From: Streptomyces sp. 135
Lineage (GTDB): Bacteria; Actinomycetota; Actinomycetes; Streptomycetales; Streptomycetaceae
Direction of reading: 5' to 3'
NCBI RefSeq assembly: GCF_020026305.1
Contig: NZ_CP075691.1
Coordinates: 8,425,415-8,489,414, forward strand
DNA: 64,000 bases
Part shown: positions 1-6,572 of the stretch, piece after piece
Layout of the letters: each line of letters begins with the position of its first letter
Position numbering within the stretch: the stretch's first letter is position 1
The notes under the pieces: generated by a model
Seen by the model: the letters and a program-made list of their open reading frames with translations, nothing else
Databases searched by the model: none
What the model was told of the DNA's origin: nothing
Made by a program: the position numbers and the translations under genes

Positions 1-239
1 CGGGCGTCGCGGAGGCCGCGGTGATCGGACTGCCGGACGACCGCTGGATCGAGGCGGTCACCGCGGTCGTCGTCCGCAAGGACGAACAGCTCACAGAGGC
101 CGCGCTCATCGCCCACGCACGCGAGCACCTCGCCCACTTCAAGGCACCGAAAAGGGTCCTCTTCGTGGACGAGCTGCCACGCAACGCGAGCGGAAAGATC
201 CTCAAGCGGGAGCTGCGGGACCGCTTCGGCACGCCCTGA
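1..239 (+). CDS. Acyl-CoA synthetase (AMP-binding), C-terminal fragment
   Basis: Only the last ~79 codons are inside the window; the 5' part lies upstream. The visible part is the mobile C-terminal domain of the adenylate-forming ligase superfamily: a stretch reading AVIGLPDDRWIEAVTAVVV is followed by HFKAPKRVLFVDELPRNASG and KILKREL. The Lys of the ASGKI motif is the residue that in this family contacts the adenylate in the first half-reaction. It would activate a carboxylic acid to its CoA thioester; the substrate cannot be told from this piece. It ends 29 bp before the convergent paaK stop. An ATG at 21 is internal, not a start. Confidence 0.9.
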   Translation, partial: GVAEAAVIGLPDDRWIEAVTAVVVRKDEQLTEAALIAHAREHLAHFKAPKRVLFVDELPRNASGKILKRELRDRFGTP

Positions 240-268
240 ACGCCCTCACCCCGTACGTCGGCTCATGG

Positions 269-1564
269 TCACCCCGTACGCAGGTCCACGATCCGCTTGA
301 ACTTGCCCACCGAGCGCTCGATCGTCTCCGGGTCCACGATGTCCACGCCCACCGAGACGCCGATGCCGTCCTTCACCGCCGCCGCGATCTCCCGGGCCGC
401 CGCCTCCCGCCGCTCGGGCTGGGTGTCCGCGCGTGCCTCCGCCCGGACGGTGAGGGCGTCCATGCGGCCCTCGCGGGTCAGGCGCAGCTGGAAGTGCGGG
501 GCGACGCCCGCCGTGCGCAGGACGATCTCCTCGATCTGCGTCGGGAAGAGGTTGACGCCCCGCAGGATCACCATGTCGTCGCTGCGGCCGGTCACCTTCT
601 CCATGCGCCGGAAGGTGCGGGCCGTGCCGGGCAGCAGGCGCGTCAAGTCCCTTGTCCGGTAACGGATCACGGGCATCGCCTCCTTGGTGAGCGACGTGAA
701 CACCAGCTCCCCGCGTTCGCCGTCCGGCAGCACCTCACCCGTGATCGGGTCCACGACCTCCGGATAGAAGTGGTCCTCCCAGATGTGCAGCCCGTCCTTG
801 GTCTCCACGCACTCCTGGGCGACACCCGGGCCGATCACCTCCGAGAGCCCGTATATGTCGACCGCGTCGATCGCGAAGCGCTCCTCGATCTCGCGCCGCA
901 TCTCCTCCGTCCACGGCTCCGCGCCGAAGACGCCGACCCGCAGGGACGTCGTGCGCGGATCCACGCCCTGCCGCTCGAACTCCTCCAGGAGCGTGAGCAT
1001 GTACGACGGGGTCACCATGATGATCTCGGGGCGGAAGTCCTGGATCAGCCGCACCTGACGCGCCGTCATTCCGCCGGACGCGGGGATCACCGTGCAGCCG
1101 AGCCGCTCGGCGCCGTAGTGGGCGCCGAGGCCGCCGGTGAACAGGCCGTATCCGTACGCCACATGCACCTTGTCGCCCGGCCTGCCGCCCGCGGCGCGGA
1201 TCGACCGCGCCACCACGTCCGCCCACATGGACAGATCACGCTCGGTGTATCCGACGACCGTGGGGAGCCCGGTCGTGCCGCTGGAGGCGTGCAGCCGACG
1301 TACTTCGGACTGCTCGACCGCGAACATGCCGAACGGGTAGTTGGCCCGCAGGTCGTCCTTGGCGGTGAACGGGAAGCGCGCCAGGTCGGCGAGCGAGCGG
1401 CAGTCGTCGGGGCGCAGGCCCGCCTTGTCGAACGCCGCCCGGTAGAACGGGACGTTCTCGTACGCGTGCAGCAGGGTGTCCTGGAGGCGTTCCAGCTGGA
1501 GCGCCCCGAGCTCGCGGGGACCGAGCCGTTCCCCGGCGTCCAGCTGCGGCGGCATCCGCGTCAT
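269..1564 (-). CDS. paaK: Phenylacetate-CoA ligase
   Basis: Adenylate-forming ligase of the PaaK family, converting phenylacetate, ATP and CoA to phenylacetyl-CoA, the entry step of aerobic phenylacetate degradation. About 431 aa, normal length. The N-terminal helix has the family pattern LQDTLLHAYENVPFYRAAFD, and the nucleotide-binding loop reads SSGTTGLPTVVGYT. The C-terminal part has GRSDDMVILRGVNLFPTQIE and a family-typical ACT-like end with a final GKFKRIVD. I start at ATG 1564 (MTRMPPQ), preceded by GGGAG at a suitable distance; an in-frame upstream ATG at 1600 falls inside a palindrome that looks like an operator. No other paa gene is adjacent, so it may act alone or serve an unlinked paa cluster. 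Confidence 0.93.
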   Translation of the reverse strand: MTRMPPQLDAGERLGPRELGALQLERLQDTLLHAYENVPFYRAAFDKAGLRPDDCRSLADLARFPFTAKDDLRANYPFGMFAVEQSEVRRLHASSGTTGLPTVVGYTERDLSMWADVVARSIRAAGGRPGDKVHVAYGYGLFTGGLGAHYGAERLGCTVIPASGGMTARQVRLIQDFRPEIIMVTPSYMLTLLEEFERQGVDPRTTSLRVGVFGAEPWTEEMRREIEERFAIDAVDIYGLSEVIGPGVAQECVETKDGLHIWEDHFYPEVVDPITGEVLPDGERGELVFTSLTKEAMPVIRYRTRDLTRLLPGTARTFRRMEKVTGRSDDMVILRGVNLFPTQIEEIVLRTAGVAPHFQLRLTREGRMDALTVRAEARADTQPERREAAAREIAAAVKDGIGVSVGVDIVDPETIERSVGKFKRIVDLRTG

Positions 1565-1589
1565 AAGGAGTTCTCCCGTCCCGAACGGG

Positions 1590-1607
1590 CGACCGATCAT
1601 TCGGTCG
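1590..1607. promoter_or_regulatory. 18-bp palindrome upstream of paaK, probable TetR-type operator
   Basis: The sequence CGACCGA-TCAT-TCGGTCG is a perfect dyad with 7-bp arms and a 4-bp centre, lying 26-43 bp before the paaK start. TetR-family regulators of the PaaR type bind dyads of this ACCGA/TCGGT class in front of phenylacetate genes. The dyad is seen; the identity of its regulator is inference. Confidence 0.6.
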
Positions 1608-1739
1608 TCGATCTTCCGTCGAGGTCAGTAATCCAGGCCCGGCGGTGGGCGTCAAGGGACCGCGCGCACCCGCTTCGAGCCGCGAAGGCCGGTCCGCGCC
1701 GGGTCCGTGGCGCATTGCCCGGGGCCGACCCGGGGTGTG

Positions 1740-2597
1740 ATGATCACGCCCATGCCGACATTCAGCGCGTACGACGGGACGGAGCTCGCCTACCACGAGA
1801 AGGGGGAGGGCGCACCGCTGCTCTGTGTGCCGGGCGGCCCCATGCGTGCCTCCGCCTACCTCGGCGACCTCGGGGGTCTCGCCGCGCACCGTCGCCTGAT
1901 CCTGCTCGACCTGTGCGGCACCGGCGACTCCGCGGTGCCGGACGACCCGGCGAGCTACCGCTGCGACCGGCTGGTCGACGACGTCGAGGCGTTGCGGGAG
2001 CACCTGGGGCTCGACCAGGTCGACCTGCTCGGGCACTCGGCATCGGGCAACATCGCCACGCTGTACGCGGCCCGCCACCCGAAGCGGATCCGCACGCTCG
2101 TCCTCATCACCCCGGCCACCCACTCCGTCGGCCTCACCGTCACCGGACAGGATCTCCGCGAGGCGGCGGCACTGCGCGCGGGCGAGCCCTGGTACCCGGC
2201 CGCCGAGGCCGCGCTGAAGGAGATCGAGGCCGGGCGCGACCCCGCGGAGGTGGGCGACGACCTCGCGCCCCTCGCCTACGGACGCTGGGACTCCACGGCG
2301 CAGGCGCACCGCGCGGCGAGCGCCACGGAGAAGAACGCGCGGGCGGCCGCCGCCTTCTACGGCGAGGGCGCCTTCGACCCGCCCGCGACCCGAGCGGCCC
2401 TGGCCGCCGTGGCGGCTCCGGTGCTCGTCCTCGCGGGGGAGTGGGACGGCGGCCCGAACCCCGCGCACGCCGAGGAGTTCGCGGGCCTCTTCCCCCACGG
2501 CATACGCCAAGTGCAGCCGCGCGGCGGGCACTTCCCGTGGCTGGACGACCCGGAGTGGTTCACGCGGCGGGTGGCGGGGTTCCTGGCGCAGGATTAG
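1740..2597 (+). CDS. Alpha/beta-fold hydrolase
   Basis: About 285 aa, a complete alpha/beta hydrolase. The HGGP-equivalent oxyanion region is LLCVPGGPM. The nucleophile elbow is GHSASGN (Ser nucleophile), the acid lies in the region LVLAGEWDGGPN, and the catalytic His is in RGGHFPW near the C-terminus. The closest general type is proline iminopeptidase/haloalkane-dehalogenase-like single-domain hydrolases; the substrate is unknown. The start is taken at ATG 1740 (MITPMPTF); ATG 1752 (MPTFSAYDG) is the most likely alternative and ATG 1707 adds unconserved residues. It is divergent from paaK, with the intervening 175 bp containing the paaK dyad. Confidence 0.85.
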   Translation: MITPMPTFSAYDGTELAYHEKGEGAPLLCVPGGPMRASAYLGDLGGLAAHRRLILLDLCGTGDSAVPDDPASYRCDRLVDDVEALREHLGLDQVDLLGHSASGNIATLYAARHPKRIRTLVLITPATHSVGLTVTGQDLREAAALRAGEPWYPAAEAALKEIEAGRDPAEVGDDLAPLAYGRWDSTAQAHRAASATEKNARAAAAFYGEGAFDPPATRAALAAVAAPVLVLAGEWDGGPNPAHAEEFAGLFPHGIRQVQPRGGHFPWLDDPEWFTRRVAGFLAQD

Positions 2598-2880
2598 GGG
2601 CGGTGGCTCGGCCTCGCGGACACGGCCGGGCGGCGCCCACGTCGCCGAACAAGGACACCGTCTCCGACCAGAGTCGACCCTGCGTCTGCTCGCAGCGCCC
2701 GGGCACGCGTCGCACGGCGGCGGGAGCCGGGCAGGTCGCGCCCCGGGCCGGGAACCGGGCGTTCGCCAGCAACCACGCGGCCAGCCGGTCGATGTGACGG
2801 ACCACCACTCCCAGCTTCGGCGTCGCGTCCTTGTCGTGCGGTACGGCGGCCGCCGGCCGGGCCCTGGCTCAGGGGTTCCG
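2598..2880. other. Intergenic stretch with an orphan minus-strand reading frame
   Basis: No gene can be called with confidence. A minus-strand frame (about 2560-2870) reads VVVRHIDRLAAWLLANARFP and then becomes arginine- and proline-rich. It overlaps the hydrolase stop and has only a GTG with no clear ribosome binding site. It may be a remnant of a longer gene or chance coding in GC-rich DNA. Confidence 0.3.
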
Positions 2881-3585
2881 TCAGGGGCTCAGGAGTTCCG
2901 TCAGGCGTTCCAGGTCGTCGCGCACCGACTTCCTTTGCTCTTCCGTGAGACGGACCGATGTGGCCTTGTCCAGCATGTGCCGCGCTGTGGCGTCGTCATC
3001 AAGGCGGTACGCCACTTCGGCGCGCAGGAGCAGGAGTTGTGCCTCCTGGAGAGGCGTCGGCCGTTCGTCCTCCAAGGCCAGCGCCCGGTCGATGATCTTC
3101 GCGGCGCCGGCCGGGTCCTCGTGCGAGTGGGTGAAGACGGTGGCGAAGTGCAGGGCGCGCGCGAAGGTCTCCTTCGGCGCGGGCCGGTGGTGCTGGTTCT
3201 CGCTGGTCTTCTGGGCGATCCGGACGCAGTTGCCGCCCGGGTCGCTCATCAGGAACTGCCGCGTGCCGTACGACATGTCCTTGACGGGTCCGATGCGGGG
3301 CAGGCCCCGGCTCGGGATCCTGCCGTACGTGGCCTTGAGGCCGGCGCGGAACGCGGTGTGGAGGGTGTCCACGTCGTCCGTGATGACGCAGCAGCCGCTG
3401 TACGACTCGGTGGGGTCGTACCGCTTCATGCCGAAGAAGTGCAGTTCGATGGCGCCGTACTCGACCACCGCGTAGGGGTTCGGGCTCTTCTGCTGGAAGG
3501 TCACCTCGAAGCCGAGGGCGGTGTAGAAGTCGAGGACCGGTTGCAGACTCTGACAGGGGAGCATGGGGATCGTCTTCTCGACCAT
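2881..3585 (-). CDS. VOC (glyoxalase/bleomycin-resistance) family protein
   Basis: 234 aa. Residues ~1-125 form a VOC module: MVEKTIPMLPCQSLQPVLDF, then YTALGFEVTFQQ, AIELHFFG and QFLMSDPGGNCVRI, the usual beta-alpha-beta-beta-beta pattern in which His and Glu can bind a metal. Residues ~140-234 are helical and TPR-like (GAAKIIDRALALEDE, RAEVAYRLDDDATARHMLDK), an extension also seen in streptomycete relatives annotated as bleomycin-resistance proteins. A drug-binding or aromatic-compound role is possible but not shown. Start ATG 3585, just downstream of a near-perfect palindrome at 3595-3614. Confidence 0.85.
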   Translation of the reverse strand: MVEKTIPMLPCQSLQPVLDFYTALGFEVTFQQKSPNPYAVVEYGAIELHFFGMKRYDPTESYSGCCVITDDVDTLHTAFRAGLKATYGRIPSRGLPRIGPVKDMSYGTRQFLMSDPGGNCVRIAQKTSENQHHRPAPKETFARALHFATVFTHSHEDPAGAAKIIDRALALEDERPTPLQEAQLLLLRAEVAYRLDDDATARHMLDKATSVRLTEEQRKSVRDDLERLTELLSP

Positions 3586-3594
3586 GCCGAGCAG

Positions 3595-3614
3595 TCTACT
3601 CAAAGTTGAATAGA
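3595..3614. promoter_or_regulatory. 20-bp near-perfect palindrome before the VOC gene
   Basis: TCTAcTCAA-AG-TTGAaTAGA: symmetrical except one pair, ending 10 bp from the VOC start codon on the minus strand. The AT-rich dyad stands out from the surrounding GC-rich sequence and has the size of a MarR-type operator. The regulator is not next door. Confidence 0.5.
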
Positions 3615-3660
3615 TGGCGGAGGCGAGCGGCGAACCGCTGAGTCGGCCCGCTGCCGGAAG

Positions 3661-3708
3661 TGACCAAGGGAAGCGATGAGAAAGTGACCAATGCAAGCGA
3701 TGAGTAAG
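3661..3708. repeat. Two tandem 24-bp direct repeats upstream of chorismate mutase
   Basis: Copies at 3661-3684 and 3685-3708 both follow the pattern TGACCAA..., then AAGCGATGAG, then AAG, with three or four mismatches between them. They end 11 bp before the GTG start of the chorismate mutase gene and include its ribosome binding site at the right edge. A further GAAGTGACC overlap precedes copy 1. Helically spaced direct repeats of this size suggest activator binding; this is inference. Confidence 0.6.
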
Positions 3709-3719
3709 GGGAACTCTCG

Positions 3720-4346
3720 GTGCGACTCACCTCGGCCACAGGCCGTGTCCTCACCACCGGCGTCATGGCCGCCGCCCTGTTCGCGGGAAGCGCCGTGGCG
3801 GTCGCCGCACCCGTAGGGACCGGCGCCGGTCACGCCGCCGCATCTCAGGGGTCGTACGCCCGGCTGCACCCGCTCGCCGAGCTGTCCGCGCGGCGGCTGG
3901 CCACGGCCGACCTCGTCGCCGCCGCCAAGTACGGCACGGGCAGCCCGATCGACGACGCGGCCCGCGAGAAGCAGGTCCTGGACGCCGTGGCCCGAGCGGC
4001 GCGGGAGGCCGGCGGCGACCCCGAGGCCACCGTGCGGATCTTCCGGGATCAGATCGAGGCCAACAAAGTGGTGCAGCGGGAGCTGTTCCGGCGCTGGGAC
4101 GCCGACCCATCGAAGGTGCCGCAGGCGCCGCAGGAGCGGCCCGACCTCGCCGAGGTCCGTGAGGAGATCAACCGGATCAACACGGACCTGGTGCGGGGCA
4201 TCGCGGCCTCAGCGGGCGCGCGGACGGCGCCGTCCTGCGGCGGAGTTCTGACCGCCGCCACCGCGCACGTCCGGCACACGGATCGTCTCGACGCCCTCCA
4301 TGCGCTCGCCCTGGGGCGGGCGTTGCGGTCCGTCTGCGCACCGTGA
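3720..4346 (+). CDS. Secreted chorismate mutase, AroQ gamma type
   Basis: 208 aa, starting at GTG 3720 with AAGGGG upstream. Residues 1-30 are a Sec signal peptide (basic start, hydrophobic LTTGVMAAALFAGSAVAV, cleavage near AVAA). The mature protein matches the exported AroQ-gamma family: LAELSARRLATADLVAAAK carries the Arg and Lys used to bind chorismate, FRDQIEANKVVQRELFRRW is the long helix, and a C-terminal Cys pair (SCGG, SVCAP) can form the disulfide seen in the mycobacterial secreted enzyme. It converts chorismate to prephenate outside the cytoplasm; the physiological reason is unknown. The C-terminal 46 codons overlap the antisense end of the YczE-like gene. Confidence 0.88.
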   Translation: MRLTSATGRVLTTGVMAAALFAGSAVAVAAPVGTGAGHAAASQGSYARLHPLAELSARRLATADLVAAAKYGTGSPIDDAAREKQVLDAVARAAREAGGDPEATVRIFRDQIEANKVVQRELFRRWDADPSKVPQAPQERPDLAEVREEINRINTDLVRGIAASAGARTAPSCGGVLTAATAHVRHTDRLDALHALALGRALRSVCAP

Positions 4347-4964
4347 CACCCGCTCGTAGGCGAACCGCGGCACGAAGAACTGCGTGACCGGGCCCACCGC
4401 GAGCGCGTAGAGCACGGTACCGACGCCGACGGTGCCGCCCAGCAGCCAGCCCACGACCAGCACCGCGACCTCGATGAGCGTACGGACCCGGCGCAGGGAG
4501 CGCCCCGTGGCGGCGGACAAGCCGGTCATCAGGCCATCCCTGGGGCCGGGGCCGAGGCGCGCGCCGACATAGACGGCGACGGCCAGCCCGTTCAGGAACA
4601 CCCCGCCCACGAGCAGACCGACCCGGGCGGGCAGACCGAGGCCCTCGGGCAGGATCGCGAGACCAAGATCGGAGGAGACGGCCAGGACGGCGATGTTGGC
4701 GGCGGTGCCGAACGTCGGACGCTGCGCCAGCGGGATCCACGCCAGCAGGACGAGCACCCCCACGACGGCACTGATCGTGCCGAAGCTGAGCGGCGTGCGC
4801 TGCTCCAGCCCTTCGTACAGGACGCTCCAGGGGTTGACGCCCAGCGCCGCCCGGACCAGGGCCGAGAGGCTGAAGCCGTAGAGGGCGAGGCCGAGGAAGA
4901 GTTGGGGGAGGCGTCTCGACGGACGCTCGCGCAGGGGGACGTACGTGATGTTGTCCTGCGGCAT
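4209..4964 (-). CDS. YczE/YyaS-type integral membrane protein
   Basis: 251 aa from ATG 4964, preceded by GGAGG. About five to six membrane segments: LFLGLALYGFSLSALV, ISAVVGVLVLLAWIPLA, ANIAVLAVSSDLGLAIL, VGLLVGGVFLNGLAVAVYVG, TLIEVAVLVVGWLLGG and a last one before FFVPRF. The motif LGPGPRDGLMTGLS is typical of the YczE/YitT-like family, often encoded next to MocR regulators. Function is not established; transport of a vitamin B6-related or amino-acid compound has been suggested by context only. The final ~46 residues (after VPRFAYERV) are Gly/Arg-rich, overlap the chorismate mutase gene antisense for 138 bp and are probably not conserved. Confidence 0.85.
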   Translation of the reverse strand: MPQDNITYVPLRERPSRRLPQLFLGLALYGFSLSALVRAALGVNPWSVLYEGLEQRTPLSFGTISAVVGVLVLLAWIPLAQRPTFGTAANIAVLAVSSDLGLAILPEGLGLPARVGLLVGGVFLNGLAVAVYVGARLGPGPRDGLMTGLSAATGRSLRRVRTLIEVAVLVVGWLLGGTVGVGTVLYALAVGPVTQFFVPRFAYERVSRCADGPQRPPQGERMEGVETIRVPDVRGGGGQNSAAGRRRPRAR

Positions 4965-4979
4965 GGCTGGTTGCCTCCG

Positions 4980-5009
4980 GGGCGTGGGCGTGGGCGTGGG
5001 CGTGGGCGT
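4980..5009. repeat. Hexanucleotide tandem repeat (GGGCGT)x5
   Basis: Five perfect GGGCGT units (a sixth is altered to GGGTGC) lie in the divergent region between the YczE-like gene and its MocR regulator, 15 bp upstream of the YczE start codon. Unit-number changes would alter leader length. Confidence 0.8.
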
Positions 5010-5076
5010 GGGTGCGGGAACGGGGAACGCGGAAGGCCGCTGCCGTGAACCAGGGCCACCGGCGCCACCCTGTGCT

Positions 5077-5106
5077 CTGATTGGTCCGGAAAACACGGCC
5101 AATCAG
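5077..5106. promoter_or_regulatory. Inverted repeat, probable MocR operator
   Basis: Arms CTGATTGG (5077-5084) and CCAATCAG (5099-5106) are perfectly complementary with 14 bp between. The right arm merges into the regulator's AGAGGAG ribosome binding site, so binding would block the regulator's own expression as well as the divergent YczE-like gene. MocR/PdxR-type regulators are known to bind repeats in the shared divergent promoter. Confidence 0.6.
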
Positions 5107-5117
5107 AGGAGAATGGT

Positions 5118-6563
5118 GTGGTCGACGCACTGGGCAGCCGACAGCTCGCCGCGCTGCTGCCCGACCCCGCAGGCGCCCGTCCCGCCTACCGCCACCTCGC
5201 CCAGGCGATCAGCGCCCTCATCCTGGACGGCCGCATCGCCCTGCACGTCAGACTGCCCGCCGAACGGGACCTGGCCGCCGCCCTCCGCACCAGCAGGACG
5301 ACGGTCACGGCTGTCTACGACCTGCTGCGCGAGGGCGGTTACGCGCGCAGCCGCCAGGGGGCCGGTACCTGGACGGCCCTGCCCGAGGGCCGCGCCCCGA
5401 GCGGAGTGCGACGCCTGCTGACCACGGCCGAGGACACCGCGATCGACCTCGCGAGGGCCGCGCCCACGCTGCCGCCGGGCACGCTCGCCGACGCCCTCGC
5501 CCGCGTCACCCCGCGCCTGACCGACCACGAGGGAACTCCCGGCTACCACCCGTACGGCCTGCCCGACCTGCGCGCCGCCCTCGCCGAACGCTTCACGCGC
5601 CGTGGCCTGCCCACCGTGCCGGAACAGATCCTGGTGACCTCCGGCGCCCAGCACGCGCTCAGCCTCGTCCTGGCGCTGCTGTGCCGGCCCGGCGACCGCG
5701 TCCTGACCGAGAACCCCTCGTACCCGAACGCCCTGGAGGCCATGCGGCGCGCCCGGCTGCGCAGCGCGGCGGTCCCGGTGACCGACGACGGCTGGGACAT
5801 CGAGATCGTCGAGTCGGCCTTCCGTCAGATGCCCCGACTGGCCTACCTCGTGCCCGACTTCCACAACCCGACCGGCCTCCTCATGCCCGAGGGGGAGCGG
5901 GCCCGCGTCCTGCGGGCCGCCCGGCGTTCCGGTGCCTGGCTCGTTGTTGACGAGACGCTCGCCGAACTCGCCCTCGACGTCCCCGCGCCCGCGCCCCTCG
6001 CCTCCCACGCGGCTCCCGGCGGGGCGGGCGGCCAGGTCATCACCATCGGCTCGATGAGCAAGACGCACTGGGCGGGGCTGCGCGTCGGCTGGCTGCGCGC
6101 GCCCGCGCGGCTCGTCACCGAACTGGCCGGACAGCGCGTCGCCACCGACATGGGCGGCTCCGTCCTCGACCAGCTCCTCGCCCTCGACCTCCTCGACCGG
6201 GCCGACGGCATGCCGGCGGACCGGCTGGAGCGGCTGCGCGGCCGGCGGGACGCGCTGGCAGCCGCCCTCACCGAGCAGCTGCCGCGCTGGACGTGGCGAC
6301 TCCCGCCCGGCGGGCTCTCGTTCTGGGTCGACCTCGGGGAGCCGGTCGCCGCCGCGCTGGCGGAGCGGGCGCTCGACCACGGGGTGCGGATCGAGGGCGG
6401 AGGCCACTTCGCCACCGAGCCGGGCGTCTTCGAGCAGCGGCTCCGGATCCCGTACACCCTGCCCGCCGACACCCTCCGCGAGGCCGTGTGCCGTCTGGCG
6501 GCCACGCTCGCCGCGGGGCTTTCGCGGGAGGCCACCGCCCGGCGGCCGCATTGGGTGGCCTGA
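5118..6563 (+). CDS. MocR-family transcriptional regulator (GntR HTH + aminotransferase domain)
   Basis: 481 aa. Residues ~20-85 are a GntR winged helix (AYRHLAQAISALILDGRI, LPAERDLAAALRTSRTTVTA). The rest is a type-I aminotransferase fold: GYHPYGLPDLRAALAERFTR, TSGAQHALSLVLALLCRPGD, HNPTG, and the PLP-lysine region MSKTHWAGLRVGWLRAP. The expected SK is present in GSMSKTHW. Such proteins sense PLP or an amine. The start GTG 5118 is 6 nt after AGAGGAG. Divergent to the YczE-like gene, with a shared 30-bp inverted repeat, so that gene is its most likely target. Confidence 0.92.
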   Translation: MVDALGSRQLAALLPDPAGARPAYRHLAQAISALILDGRIALHVRLPAERDLAAALRTSRTTVTAVYDLLREGGYARSRQGAGTWTALPEGRAPSGVRRLLTTAEDTAIDLARAAPTLPPGTLADALARVTPRLTDHEGTPGYHPYGLPDLRAALAERFTRRGLPTVPEQILVTSGAQHALSLVLALLCRPGDRVLTENPSYPNALEAMRRARLRSAAVPVTDDGWDIEIVESAFRQMPRLAYLVPDFHNPTGLLMPEGERARVLRAARRSGAWLVVDETLAELALDVPAPAPLASHAAPGGAGGQVITIGSMSKTHWAGLRVGWLRAPARLVTELAGQRVATDMGGSVLDQLLALDLLDRADGMPADRLERLRGRRDALAAALTEQLPRWTWRLPPGGLSFWVDLGEPVAAALAERALDHGVRIEGGGHFATEPGVFEQRLRIPYTLPADTLREAVCRLAATLAAGLSREATARRPHWVA

Positions 6564-6572
6564 ACGCCGCGC

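Noticed and set aside
494..2797. Very long plus-strand open frame opposite paaK and through the hydrolase
   Set aside because: Open only because of high GC at third positions; the translation is Arg/Gly/Ala-rich with no domain, while paaK and the hydrolase are clear in other frames.
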